Source: an uncultured bacterium (GTDB lineage: Bacteria; Bacteroidota; Rhodothermia; Rhodothermales; UBA10348). From it: 64,000 nucleotides of DNA. The position numbers and the translations under genes were made by a program. Numbering within the stretch: the first letter of the stretch is position 1; each line of letters starts with the position of its first letter. The notes beneath the pieces are model-generated. The model did not search any database. It was not told the DNA's origin and worked only from the letters and a program-made list of their open reading frames with translations. This document shows positions 35,815-45,878 of this stretch, in pieces. Location of the stretch: contig CALSQR010000002.1 in assembly GCA_943788505.1 (NCBI GenBank), positions 633,213-697,212 of the forward strand, given 5' to 3'.

Positions 35815-38772
35815 TTACTTGATCAGCATCATCTTTTTAGTCATGAAGGTTGTACCAGAACGTAGCGTGTAGAAATACAGCCCACTTGAATACCTCGAAG
35901 CATCAAAGGATACACGATGCACCCCAGGGGTGTGCTCACCCGAAACCAGCGTAGTAACCCGCTGACCCAAAAGGTTGAACACCTGGATCTCCACACTGGA
36001 TCTTGCAGGCACCAGGTACTCAATTGAAGTAGATGGGTTGAACGGATTAGGGTAATTCTGAGACAGCTCGAATTGTAGCGGTAGCTCACCCGTTTCGTTG
36101 GAGACCAACGTACTTATATCTACCCATCTCGGTGCCGAGTTCGCGTCCACGTTACCGTCTGAGTCGAAGCCACCAAGAGAGCCGACAAATCCGTTACCTG
36201 TTGCATCTACAGCTGTCTCACCGCTTCCCTCATCGAAATGCCATAATGCCAACGTCAGGGCATCTTCCACATAGGGCGCAGTTGGAAGAGCGAAGTCTTC
36301 GGTGTACCGCTCAACGACAGAAATACGAACTTCGTCGATCATACCCCGGAATCCTTCATACCGGTCATTCCATAGGTCTGCCGCACCGTTTCCGATGGCC
36401 ATTGCCATGGTTCCACCCAGAAGTGGGACTGCAGATTCAATAGCAGCCTGCTGTTTGCCATCTACGAAGATGCGCATCGAGTCCGCAGTGTTCCACGTTA
36501 CAGCAACGTGATACCACCGTGGGAAGTACGTTTCGTCGACTTTATCACTTTCTTCGAGGTTGACCGTGTCTACACCATCTTGCATGAAGAAGAGTAGGCG
36601 ACCCTCGCTGCGACGCCAGCCAAGTCCGAGATCACCTGGATTGTTACCGCCGAGATTTTTAGCAAAGAGGTAGGTCCAATCGGGGGCATGGGAATCATCG
36701 GTGAGAGCCGAATCCGGACGCATCCACAACTCGACCGTTCCCTGATCCATTCGCAATGGAAAGAGGGCAGCTGCATCACGAATCTCGACACGATCCCTCT
36801 CCCACCACGTGAAGTGTAGGGCATGGCCCGAACCCCACGGATGTTCGACGTCTTCAAAATCATCTAGCGAATCGAGTGCATCAATGGTCTGAGCAGGCGA
36901 ATAAACAGCAGCGCTTACCATTGAATGCAGGACAAATGGATCTTGAGCGAGAATGTTACCGTCTGGATTGCGCGTTATCGATGATTGCTGATCTGCAGCG
37001 GCTGTCGTTGACGTAGCAAACTCCCATTCTGCGCCGGGTGCATCGGCAATAACAGGATCACCTGTTCCCGCCTTCGAGCCGAACGAAACGTAGGCGTCGT
37101 ATGAACCATCACTTGAGGCCAGGACCGCAAAGTCTCCAGCTGCATCCATCCCGTCTCCAAGTGTACCGCTTGCTGCAAACACACGAGTCAACATTGGATC
37201 GGCAGAGTAGCCCGGTGCACCCGAAACATCCCCGCCACCGAAAACAGCAACCATAGCTTGTGGAGCCAACATGTAACCATCCGGGAAGGTAAAGGTCATT
37301 CCACCTTCATCTCCCACGTGCCAGCCGCCAAGATGTACCGGCGTCTCTTCGCTGGCATTCACGATCTCGATGAACTGATCCTCTGTTGCGCTGATAACAC
37401 CATCACCATTTGCATCGCCAGCTCCTGTGGCATCGGCCAATACCTCATTGATGACCACCGTTGTTTGCGGTTGCGGAGGAGGAACTGTCGTGCGCCCATC
37501 TATAGTCGTATTCGGCGAGAAAGCCGCATTGGCGACTGTCAAGTGCTGCACGAATGGGTCTACAATATTGACGTTACCATCTGGAAAGCGCGTGATACTG
37601 TTATCTGCATTGGCAGCAGCACTCACATCGATTTGGATCTCGTAATCATCTGTATTAGGAGGTCCGCCGGTAGCCGACTTACTTCCGTAAGCCAACCACG
37701 TATCGTAGGAGCCATCGGCTGAGTGAAGAAGAACGATTTCTCCTCCATTCGCCAGGCCATTACCTACTGTGCTGTCCGCGCTAAAGACCCGGGTCACGAG
37801 AGGATCGGCATCGTACCCTTCAACGCCTGTCACATCGCCGCCACCAAACACAACTAGAAAGCTGCGAGGAGCCATGACGTACCCATCGGGAAACGTGAAG
37901 TTAACAGCCTCATCATCACCTAATTGCCATCCGGAAATGTCTACCGGCTCCGACGACACGTTGGCCAGTTCAACAAACTCATCCTGAGAGGAGCTACGAG
38001 TACCGTCTCCGTTGGAATCACCAGGATCGCCAGATGGTGGATCTGCAAGCACCTCGTTAATGATCACGGTCAGCGTTGGAGGTGGCTTTGGAATGACATT
38101 CGTGCCATTGACCGTAACCCCAGGGGAAAAGAGCGCAGAACTGACAGTTGAATGAAGGGCCCAAGGCTCAGCGCCTGAGACGTTTCCGTCCGGAGACCGA
38201 GTTGCAGATTGGTCCGAATTGGCTGGCACATTTACATCCACACCATATTCGAATGTGATGCCTGTAGTTGCCGAAGTCGCAGGGGCACCAAGCCCAACTT
38301 TGGACCCATAAGCCGCATACGTATCAGCTGTCCCATCAGGCGACTTGAGAACGATATATTCTCCTCCATTCGCAAGACCATTGCCTACCGTGCTGTCCGC
38401 ACTGAAGACTCTCGTCACAAGCGGATCAGGATCGTATCCATCAACACCGGTTACATCCCCTCCTCCAAAAACAACCAAAAGGTGACGCGGTGCAAGCTTG
38501 TAACCATTAGGGAAAGTGAAGTTGATGGCTTCATCATCTCCAAGCATCCATCCCGTCAGATCCAATGAATCCGCACTCAAGTTCGCGAGCTCGACAAACT
38601 CATCTTGCGATGAACTTCGAATCCCGTCACCATTGGCATCACCGGGCAAATCTGCTGCCGGATCAGCATTAATCTCGTTAAAAAATAGTGCTTGCTGAGC
38701 ACTGGCTGCGGAAACCGTAGCCACGGCAAGCACCGCAAAAATGAATAGCCATCGTTTCATCGTCTTTCTCAT
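35815..38772 (-). CDS. Secreted protein with three lamin-tail domains, LamG domain and T9SS tail
   Basis: A 985-residue protein. After a signal peptide come three LTD (lamin-tail) domains, at about residues 28-190, 233-395 and 438-600. Each starts with an INEV/NEIN-ADP strand, followed by an Asp-rich GDxNGDG loop, then DEFVELAN and VVFGGGDVTG. A LamG/concanavalin domain follows (about 650-850: GTVELWMRPDS to ALWHFDEGSGETAVD), then a T9SS type A tail (FELSQNYPNPFNPSTSIEYLV, FNLLGQRVTTLVSG, SSGLYFYTL). The Asp-rich loops suggest calcium binding. LTD domains often accompany extracellular nucleases or phosphatases, but no enzyme is fused here. LTD1 and LTD2 are very alike, pointing to recent duplication. 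The stop is 3 bp before the next start. Confidence 0.85.
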   Translation of the reverse strand: MRKTMKRWLFIFAVLAVATVSAASAQQALFFNEINADPAADLPGDANGDGIRSSSQDEFVELANLSADSLDLTGWMLGDDEAINFTFPNGYKLAPRHLLVVFGGGDVTGVDGYDPDPLVTRVFSADSTVGNGLANGGEYIVLKSPDGTADTYAAYGSKVGLGAPATSATTGITFEYGVDVNVPANSDQSATRSPDGNVSGAEPWALHSTVSSALFSPGVTVNGTNVIPKPPPTLTVIINEVLADPPSGDPGDSNGDGTRSSSQDEFVELANVSSEPVDISGWQLGDDEAVNFTFPDGYVMAPRSFLVVFGGGDVTGVEGYDADPLVTRVFSADSTVGNGLANGGEIVLLHSADGSYDTWLAYGSKSATGGPPNTDDYEIQIDVSAAANADNSITRFPDGNVNIVDPFVQHLTVANAAFSPNTTIDGRTTVPPPQPQTTVVINEVLADATGAGDANGDGVISATEDQFIEIVNASEETPVHLGGWHVGDEGGMTFTFPDGYMLAPQAMVAVFGGGDVSGAPGYSADPMLTRVFAASGTLGDGMDAAGDFAVLASSDGSYDAYVSFGSKAGTGDPVIADAPGAEWEFATSTTAAADQQSSITRNPDGNILAQDPFVLHSMVSAAVYSPAQTIDALDSLDDFEDVEHPWGSGHALHFTWWERDRVEIRDAAALFPLRMDQGTVELWMRPDSALTDDSHAPDWTYLFAKNLGGNNPGDLGLGWRRSEGRLLFFMQDGVDTVNLEESDKVDETYFPRWYHVAVTWNTADSMRIFVDGKQQAAIESAVPLLGGTMAMAIGNGAADLWNDRYEGFRGMIDEVRISVVERYTEDFALPTAPYVEDALTLALWHFDEGSGETAVDATGNGFVGSLGGFDSDGNVDANSAPRWVDISTLVSNETGELPLQFELSQNYPNPFNPSTSIEYLVPARSSVEIQVFNLLGQRVTTLVSGEHTPGVHRVSFDASRYSSGLYFYTLRSGTTFMTKKMMLIK

Positions 38773-38800
38773 TGGTGGATGGATAGGGAGGACACAATTA

Positions 38801-39865
38801 TCAACGACCTACACCGAGCGTGAAGCGTTGGGCACTGCCCAGGAAACCCATGTCAGCGTAGGAGTATTCAGCAATTACTCGGACTCGATCCAGGAGGCGG
38901 CGATGAACACCGACTCCGAAAGAAAGTCCACTCACGCGATCGCGCTCAAACAGCGCAGCGTAGCCTCCCCGAAGAGAGAGGGTATTACCAAAAGTGTATT
39001 CTAACCCGAGATTTACCGATTCACTGTTGTCTGATGGATTTATCAGATCAGCAGCCAGTGTCACTCGGTGATAGTCGGATATGTTTTTCTCATAACCGAA
39101 TCCAAATCGAAACGTCAAAGGAACTGAAAACTTGTCCGTATCTAAGCTGACGTTTAATTGGTTATTGCTAAAATTTGATGGGTCATCATCAAAGGCGCGG
39201 CGTAAATCACGCCCCTCAAGCTGCATATTGCCTCCAAAATTGAGGATACTTGCAGCGAGGACAAAACCCTCGAGTCGGGTTTGGTACAGAATTCCAAGAT
39301 CAACAGCCATCGCTCTGGCGGTTTCATTCCACAATGTTTCTCGGATATATTTTCCTGTAATACCTGCCGAAAATCTGTTGGTTAATGAGGTTGCATACGT
39401 CAGGCCCAACATCACGTCAGAGGCGCTATAAAATTCACCGGTTCCCTCAGGTTGCAGAATCGTACGTACCGGCTGGTTGTCGACCGCATCGAACGCCAAA
39501 ACACTGATGCCAAGCGTGCCTGCACCAGGTATCCGAAACACCAGACCGACAAAATCTAAATTCGTATCAACCAACCAATCGGTATGATCGAATGTAACTG
39601 ATGCCTGAGCAGGTAGATTTGCTGCAGCTGCAGGATTCCAGTACAAAACCGTGGCATCTCGAACCAATGTTGTGCCTGCATTTCCCATCGCCATAGCCCG
39701 AGCACCCACTCCAATCTGAAGAAAAGCAGCGGCACTGGTCCCTGCATTGGACACGTCCTCAACGAAGTTCGCACTGGGAGAATCCACTTCCTGGGCCTGT
39801 ACAACAGGTGTCAAGTAGACCGCAATCAGCGCACATACAACGGGTATGATTCTACGGAAGGTCAT
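38801..39865 (-). CDS. PorV/PorQ-family outer-membrane beta-barrel protein
   Basis: A 354-residue barrel with an N-terminal signal. Its diagnostic start AAAFLQIGVGARAMAMGNAGTTLVRDATVLYWNPAA matches PorV/PorQ (UPF0164, FadL-like) proteins. Amphipathic strands run through to a final VGR. PorV shuttles T9SS cargo to the attachment complex; many lineages also encode PorV-like proteins next to a TonB receptor and a large exported protein, as here. ATG overlaps the stop of the large upstream gene (ATGA). Dedicated role for the two T9SS-tailed neighbours is inference. Confidence 0.85.
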   Translation of the reverse strand: MTFRRIIPVVCALIAVYLTPVVQAQEVDSPSANFVEDVSNAGTSAAAFLQIGVGARAMAMGNAGTTLVRDATVLYWNPAAAANLPAQASVTFDHTDWLVDTNLDFVGLVFRIPGAGTLGISVLAFDAVDNQPVRTILQPEGTGEFYSASDVMLGLTYATSLTNRFSAGITGKYIRETLWNETARAMAVDLGILYQTRLEGFVLAASILNFGGNMQLEGRDLRRAFDDDPSNFSNNQLNVSLDTDKFSVPLTFRFGFGYEKNISDYHRVTLAADLINPSDNSESVNLGLEYTFGNTLSLRGGYAALFERDRVSGLSFGVGVHRRLLDRVRVIAEYSYADMGFLGSAQRFTLGVGR

Positions 39866-42800
39866 TTGATCAGTGTGAATTTACCCGTTGCCTCTCCTGC
39901 ATCCGGCGTCTCTACATGAAAGAAGTACACACCGAAGGCAACTGTGAGGCCATCCTTGGAGACCAGATCCCAACTTTCGGATCCGTCTGCGAATGGGGAG
40001 TCATGGTCCAACACCTGAACCAATTTACCCGCGGTATTAAAAATCCGAATCGTGCATTGAGGTGGAAGATTTACGAAGTCAATGCGACGCTCACCCCTAC
40101 CGGTAGCGTTGAAAAGCGGACGCTCCCAAGAGGCGCTTGCCACATAAGGATCAGGTACGACGTAAATATCAGAGAGGTCGGCGCCAGCTTTCTCGCTCTC
40201 ATAACGCGTCTCTTGGGTGCCAAATGTTATAGTATCCAGTGACGAGTAGGGTTTGCTCACCTCCAATCGAAATACATCTCCGGGCTCAGGAAGTCGAGGA
40301 CTTTCGCCATCCGGACCACTGAAGGTGAAACGCCAGCCCAAGTTGAAGCGGAATCCAACAGGATCAAAGACAAGCGTTATCACATCACCTGCACTGAGGC
40401 GTCCATCAGGTGTACCCGTTTCATCCAGAATGAAGAGATACTTTCTTCCTGAGGTCGCGCCATAGATCTCGAAATCTACCGGCGTCCTCTGTTCAAAAGC
40501 GAATTGTACGAAAGATGAATCCACCCCGGGGGCACCCATTCTGATCTCGATGTCATCGGGCACCGGTATTGTTCGTCCGGATTCGACGATATCAATCGTA
40601 GCTCTGAGGTTAGAATTGCCTTCCGTCCATCCATAAGTGAGCGGAACTGGTTCGGGCGGGGTATAGACCCTAAAATTCAATCCCGATAGCAACCGACGAG
40701 AGAGATCAACACTGTCAAAGGCTGCAGCTTCAAAGACGGTGCGGTTGGTGCTCGTTTCCTCGATGCGAATTCCGCGAGTGAGCAGGGCTTTTGTCGTATC
40801 CGTGAAGGAAACCCTGAACTGTCCGCCGCGCTCGAGGCTATCAGGTACCACAACCTCTACCTCAATACTTCCCGTTCCCGGACCGTTATGGATGATCTCG
40901 CCGTCCAATCCTCCGAGTAAAACACCCGCTCCGGGAGCATTTGGCACGACTACGGCCGTATTTCGATCAACAAACGTCACGTTTCCAATGAGGTCTGTCT
41001 GGATGATTTTCGAGGCCTCGCTCGGGGAAATGGGAGTGAGTTTGTCTCGGGTCGATATACCGCGGTCAAAAAAGTCGACGTCATACCCAGTATCGTATGG
41101 GACGAGCGCATAGTAGTATGACCGCCCATTATCCAGGCCTGTGTCCTTGTAGTAGTAGCGAAGGCCTGAGTCGGTACCTGTATTGAACACAGCGCCGGTC
41201 TCTCCGATCTGGACGGGGTGAGGACCTTTCAATCCGTTGTCGAGATCAAATTGAGCTATTGGCTGCCACAGAATGGGGTTCCCAAATGCATCCGTAATCG
41301 TCTTGATGGAATTGAAAGACGGATCAGTCGCCCGATAGACCATGTATCCCTCAAAGTCCGTCCCGTAGATCGGATCACGAGAGAATTCCGCGACATTATC
41401 CCACATCAGAACAGCAGATTGATCACCCTGGACGGCCGTAAGGCGAGACTTGTTCGGCGGCTTCGCGAACGAGTAATCCGCGTCGTAAATCTTCTGCATT
41501 GTCCGCTTATTGCGAAGGATGTCATCGAAGTTGCGGCCAAACAGACATGCAATCGCAAATTTTCGGGTGGCCTCTCTCGGAAGGGAAAAATATCCTGAGC
41601 CGTAAACGAAGGCCAGATTACTTGGCATTTCGCCACCAAACCTGTTTGGCTCCATTTCAAGCCAGGTCCGCTCGTCATCACTTACGTTCCCGGCCGGACG
41701 CAATACATAGCTGGTCAGCCCGATCTGATCAGATTCATCGTTATCGGTCTTCCCAAAGTTCGGCTCGCCTTGATCTGGACGACCATTATCCTCTGTCCCG
41801 TCTGAGTCAGGTCCTGAATATCCATCATCATTGGGTCCCAGACCATCCGATCCTTTGTCGTCAACGAGGGGCTCGTCACTTTCCCTAACGCCATCCCCGT
41901 TCAGATCATTGAATGGCACCCAGTCAGCATCCTCATCACCCGTCCACCACACTCCGTATTCCACGGCGGGAAGAAGCGTTGGACTACCGAAGAAACTCTC
42001 AAAGTCGGTCATGAGATAGCGCGAAGACAATTCTGCTAAAATGGCTTCTTGACCCTCGATACGGGTACCCGCATCGTCGTCTTGCACTTCGTCTGAGATG
42101 CCGTTCTGATCGTTGTCTTCACCGTCGAGAGGGTCTCCAGGACTTTCCAGAAAAGCGAAGCCAAAGTACCCCACACCGGGACGACCCCGATTGTCGATAC
42201 CGTCTCGATCCCACATATAAACGATGTCATCCTGCCGCTCGAAATCCGCGAAATCATCCACGGAGTCTCCCTGTCCCCCCACTGCCGGGTCCACGTACAT
42301 TCCGAAAACGACCTTGGTCAAATCCTTGTCGCTGACATTTTCAATGTCGTATCGGACAATCAGAATATCCTCAGCTTGCACATTGACCCACTGGTATCCG
42401 CGCACTCCAACCTGCAAACCGATGCCTCTCCGACCCGTCGGGAAATCGGAGGAATCGGCCACACTACCTGAAAAGGGAAAGTAATCGAACTCGTCGTTGT
42501 TACGGTCGTCCATAACGTAATACGACTCTTGGTCCGCGCGGACAAAAGCTCCAAATTCGCCATTCCACAGTCCATCACGGGATCCTTGATCGCCGGGATA
42601 GTCAAATGGCCATGGCTCGGGCCACGTCTCTTCCAGATGACTCATGGCCGGGTATTCCAGTTCATTGAATGAGCCTGGATTTACGTAGCCTGCGAGAGGC
42701 TCCCATCCGTAGGTATGGGTACCGTCAGGACTCACGTCGAAAGAACCCGGGTTTGTATAGTTCTCGGATACGATCCGAATGTATCGACCCTCCTTGTCCT

Positions 42801-43131
42801 GAACTTCCGCACCCGCCATCATCACGAACTCGAAGCCATACCATTGGCCCGATCCCTTAGGCCACTCCATTTTCGGAGGCTCAAATCGACTGCCCAGGTT
42901 TCCGTAATTCGAATAGCGAGTAAACACCAAGTTTCCATCGTGAACTCCTGTTCGACGATACTCTCGACCTGCCTCTGCTCGATCCTGAGCCGAGACCGAT
43001 AGCGAAAAACATACGCTAGACAGCAACAGCAGAGCACCTGAGATACCTAGGCCCAGAAACCCATTCCTTGCCGAGTGGGCGGACGTCAATTCGCTCGACA
43101 TATTTTTCGGTATTTCTCTATCGCACATCAT
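39862..43131 (-). CDS. Large exported protein with Asp-rich repeats and T9SS-like C-terminal domain
   Basis: A 1089-residue protein with an N-terminal signal (GFLGLGISGALLLLSSVCFSLSVSAQ). About residues 330-470 contain many Asp/Asn/Gly calcium-loop-like runs (DGEDNDQNGISDEVQDDDAG; DLNGDGVRESDEP). A fibronectin-III-like part around residues 560-700 (AVLMWDNVAEF, YMVYRATDPSFN, YYYALVPYD) is followed by beta domains. The end, IYVVPDPYVA to GVYFFHVETPDAGEATGKFTLIK, has the T9SS or FlgD-like Ig-type C-terminal form. No catalytic motif recognised. ATG 43131 overlaps the receptor stop (TGATG). It is the middle gene of a receptor-protein-PorV triad common in this group. Confidence 0.8.
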   Translation of the reverse strand: MMCDREIPKNMSSELTSAHSARNGFLGLGISGALLLLSSVCFSLSVSAQDRAEAGREYRRTGVHDGNLVFTRYSNYGNLGSRFEPPKMEWPKGSGQWYGFEFVMMAGAEVQDKEGRYIRIVSENYTNPGSFDVSPDGTHTYGWEPLAGYVNPGSFNELEYPAMSHLEETWPEPWPFDYPGDQGSRDGLWNGEFGAFVRADQESYYVMDDRNNDEFDYFPFSGSVADSSDFPTGRRGIGLQVGVRGYQWVNVQAEDILIVRYDIENVSDKDLTKVVFGMYVDPAVGGQGDSVDDFADFERQDDIVYMWDRDGIDNRGRPGVGYFGFAFLESPGDPLDGEDNDQNGISDEVQDDDAGTRIEGQEAILAELSSRYLMTDFESFFGSPTLLPAVEYGVWWTGDEDADWVPFNDLNGDGVRESDEPLVDDKGSDGLGPNDDGYSGPDSDGTEDNGRPDQGEPNFGKTDNDESDQIGLTSYVLRPAGNVSDDERTWLEMEPNRFGGEMPSNLAFVYGSGYFSLPREATRKFAIACLFGRNFDDILRNKRTMQKIYDADYSFAKPPNKSRLTAVQGDQSAVLMWDNVAEFSRDPIYGTDFEGYMVYRATDPSFNSIKTITDAFGNPILWQPIAQFDLDNGLKGPHPVQIGETGAVFNTGTDSGLRYYYKDTGLDNGRSYYYALVPYDTGYDVDFFDRGISTRDKLTPISPSEASKIIQTDLIGNVTFVDRNTAVVVPNAPGAGVLLGGLDGEIIHNGPGTGSIEVEVVVPDSLERGGQFRVSFTDTTKALLTRGIRIEETSTNRTVFEAAAFDSVDLSRRLLSGLNFRVYTPPEPVPLTYGWTEGNSNLRATIDIVESGRTIPVPDDIEIRMGAPGVDSSFVQFAFEQRTPVDFEIYGATSGRKYLFILDETGTPDGRLSAGDVITLVFDPVGFRFNLGWRFTFSGPDGESPRLPEPGDVFRLEVSKPYSSLDTITFGTQETRYESEKAGADLSDIYVVPDPYVASASWERPLFNATGRGERRIDFVNLPPQCTIRIFNTAGKLVQVLDHDSPFADGSESWDLVSKDGLTVAFGVYFFHVETPDAGEATGKFTLIK

Positions 43132-45878
43132 CAAAAGCGAATGTCTATACCAAAAATGATACGGCGTGGTGGATCAAAGAAGTCAGGTCGTAAATCAACT
43201 TCTCCAGAAGTAAAATTCGGATTCAGAGCTAGCACCTCGGCCTCGCCGAGCGTTCGATAGGGATGGAATGCATTCCCTGTACTAGAATAAACCGATTTGG
43301 CGTTCAAGCGATCTAGAACATTGAACCCCTTCGCATAGAGACGCGTTTCGAGACCGGCAATTTGGATACGTCTGGATAAGTTGACGTCCAGATTCATGCG
43401 AACTGGCTTGGATTCACTATTGGCAAGCTGAGACGAAAGCTGACTTCCTGGATTAGACGGCGTGTAAGGCTGGCCGGTCGAGAAGCGTCCAATGATGCTA
43501 AACGTAAATCCACTTGGATCCCCCATGATCACAGATCCATTTAGAGAGTGCCGTTGGTCCCAGTTCAAAGGAATAACCTGCTTTTCAGGCTCTATGGGAG
43601 GCCTAGTCTGATTATTGAAAAAGACCGCGTTCGGGTCTGAAGCATTGCCCCTGGCAACCTGATAGGTATAATCAATCGTCAAACCAAACTGATCAGCAAA
43701 CTGACGCAATAAGGAAAAGGCGAAACCTCTCGTATTACCGTAATCCCTATTGATGTATCTCGCATAGACTTTCTTGTCGACTGTATTGATGATCTCCTGC
43801 CCCAGCAGGTTCTTGATATCCTTATAGTAGATCGTCGCTTCTATCTTCCATGACGACGTTAACGCATATTGCAAACCCAATTCATAGGCCGTCGTACGCT
43901 CAGGCTTGAGATCTGCGTTACCCATTATGGTCTCCAAATCTCCGAGTTCAACTTCAAATTCGGAGTTGGTATAAATGTAGGCGAATCGAGGGACCTGAAA
44001 GAAGCGTCCATAGGAGACGTGCAGAACACCCCGCGAGGAAATAGGGAAAGCAAGACCGACTCGTGGACTGAGTTGCATTGATCGCTTAGCATCAACGAAA
44101 CCCGTTGCCAATCGAATACCGTCATCTGGGTTGGTTATAGCTTGAAGGTCATCGGGTACTGGTGCATTGGGCTCCCAAAGGTCAAAACGCACACCAGCAT
44201 TCAATACGAGTTCGTCTATCTCCAACTTGTCTTGCACGAATAGCACGACTTCCCAGGGCTCTCTCGTGTATTGGTCGTTACCAGCCGTATTGCCCGCTGG
44301 AATACGCTGAGAAGGATCTAGATATACGGGGCCATCGGAAATAGTAGCCTGAGATGCCTCTTCTACACGATGTCTTTGCCACTCTATGCCAGCCTTGACC
44401 AAGTTATTCCTGTTTACCTGGCGCTCAGCTTGCAGCTTTACTAAAAATGTTGAATTGGAGGCTTCAGATCTCCCATTACTGGTTCCGCCAAAGGCAAATC
44501 CGTTTGAAGAAAAGGGCGTCCCTTGATAGCGAGAATCCAATGGGTTCTCGAAAAGTCGACTACCAACCTGATTATCCTGATAGGAAATGCCCAAGCGCAG
44601 ATAAGAGCGGGCATCCGGAGTAAGCGTAAATGAAAGCAAGTGATTTATGCCGCGCTCAGTTGTCGTGGGCAAGCCTTCCGGGGCGTAGCGTCTGTAATCC
44701 TGATACGACTTGCGCTCCTCGTCGCTATAGAAAGCTGCGTAGCTTGCTGTTAGCATCGAAGAAAGACGAAAAGAGAGACGCCCATGCAGAGATAACCGTT
44801 GCTTGGGGTTCATCGATACCAGCGACCGATCTCCGGATAGCAAAGAATCAGGAATTGGAATTCCGACTAGATTATCGATGTCAGAAGCCGTTTGCTGAGC
44901 TTCCTGGATATAGGACTGAATAGGCACCGTGTCGGATATCAAAGCACGCCGTTCTCCGTTCAACCAACCTGTATTGTCCGTAAAGCGAACATTGGAAAAG
45001 AAGGAACCCTCGCGAAGAAATCGAATCGGCCCCTGAAGACTACCCTGAAAATTGTACTCGTCCAGCGAAGGGTTGTCCTTTCCTGCAAAAATGTCTGACT
45101 TAGGGGTCAAAAAAGATCCACCATAAAACCCCACATCACCAGAAAAATGATCGACTGAACCCGTCTTTGTGACAATATTTATGACACCCGACTGCGCCTG
45201 TCCATATTCCGCATTGAAAACACCGCTGATGACTTGCAGCTCCTGAATCCAGTTATTTTCAATCTCAATCTTAGACCCCCCACTGTATTGATTGGTCACG
45301 GGAATGCCGTCAACCAAGTAAGCAACTTCACCGGAACGACCACCGCGCATGTGAAGTCGGCCTTGAGAATCGTAGGTCACACCAGATTGCAGCTGCAGAA
45401 GGTCTGAAACCTCCTGGACGGGTAAATTTGCTATCGATTCGGAATCTACGTAGGACGCCGAAGTCGTCCGATCAACTTCGATGATCGGACGAGTGGCCGT
45501 TATGAAAATTTCCTCGCCTTGAATGACTTCGACTGCCAGCTCAAAGTCCACTCGCGTTGTCCGATCAATAGAAACCCTGACCTCGCCCTGGCGAACCGTT
45601 CCAAATCCTATCATTGAAGCCCTAACCGTATACACTCCAGGAGCCACGTTTATGATGGCATAGCTGCCGTCTGGAGCTACAGCTGCTCCCTGGCCGGTTT
45701 CTTCTATATAAACGGTTGCTCCAATCAGAGGCTCACCGGTTTCCGCCTCTACGACCTGGCCCGCGATTTTCCCAGCAACATGTTCATCTGCAGTAGCTGC
45801 TTGGGACGGACTACTCCAAATACCCTGACACATACTGGCTACAACCAGGGTAAAGGTAAATTGGATGATTCCGCGCAT
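43131..45878 (-). CDS. TonB-dependent receptor with carboxypeptidase-regulatory-like domain
   Basis: A 915-residue outer-membrane receptor. Signal peptide, then a carboxypeptidase-regulatory-like domain (about residues 35-115: GKIAGQVVEAETGEPLIGATVY), the plug (about 125-245: EVSDLLQLQSGVT, RGGRSGEVAYLVDGIPV, GVFNAEYGQAQSGVINIVTK) and a 22-strand-type barrel ending in aromatic F (IIFGIDIRF). First gene of the operon that goes on to glycerol metabolism, so the transported substrate may be a glycerol-containing compound; the sequence alone does not show this. The start at 45878 is the only signal-compatible ATG. A Shine-Dalgarno-like AAGGAGGTGATC lies too far upstream (28 nt). Confidence 0.92.
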   Translation of the reverse strand: MRGIIQFTFTLVVASMCQGIWSSPSQAATADEHVAGKIAGQVVEAETGEPLIGATVYIEETGQGAAVAPDGSYAIINVAPGVYTVRASMIGFGTVRQGEVRVSIDRTTRVDFELAVEVIQGEEIFITATRPIIEVDRTTSASYVDSESIANLPVQEVSDLLQLQSGVTYDSQGRLHMRGGRSGEVAYLVDGIPVTNQYSGGSKIEIENNWIQELQVISGVFNAEYGQAQSGVINIVTKTGSVDHFSGDVGFYGGSFLTPKSDIFAGKDNPSLDEYNFQGSLQGPIRFLREGSFFSNVRFTDNTGWLNGERRALISDTVPIQSYIQEAQQTASDIDNLVGIPIPDSLLSGDRSLVSMNPKQRLSLHGRLSFRLSSMLTASYAAFYSDEERKSYQDYRRYAPEGLPTTTERGINHLLSFTLTPDARSYLRLGISYQDNQVGSRLFENPLDSRYQGTPFSSNGFAFGGTSNGRSEASNSTFLVKLQAERQVNRNNLVKAGIEWQRHRVEEASQATISDGPVYLDPSQRIPAGNTAGNDQYTREPWEVVLFVQDKLEIDELVLNAGVRFDLWEPNAPVPDDLQAITNPDDGIRLATGFVDAKRSMQLSPRVGLAFPISSRGVLHVSYGRFFQVPRFAYIYTNSEFEVELGDLETIMGNADLKPERTTAYELGLQYALTSSWKIEATIYYKDIKNLLGQEIINTVDKKVYARYINRDYGNTRGFAFSLLRQFADQFGLTIDYTYQVARGNASDPNAVFFNNQTRPPIEPEKQVIPLNWDQRHSLNGSVIMGDPSGFTFSIIGRFSTGQPYTPSNPGSQLSSQLANSESKPVRMNLDVNLSRRIQIAGLETRLYAKGFNVLDRLNAKSVYSSTGNAFHPYRTLGEAEVLALNPNFTSGEVDLRPDFFDPPRRIIFGIDIRF

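Noticed and set aside
37258-37722. 154-codon frame antisense to the lamin-tail protein gene
   Set aside because: Follows the sense-strand repeats and has no family signature; shadow frame.
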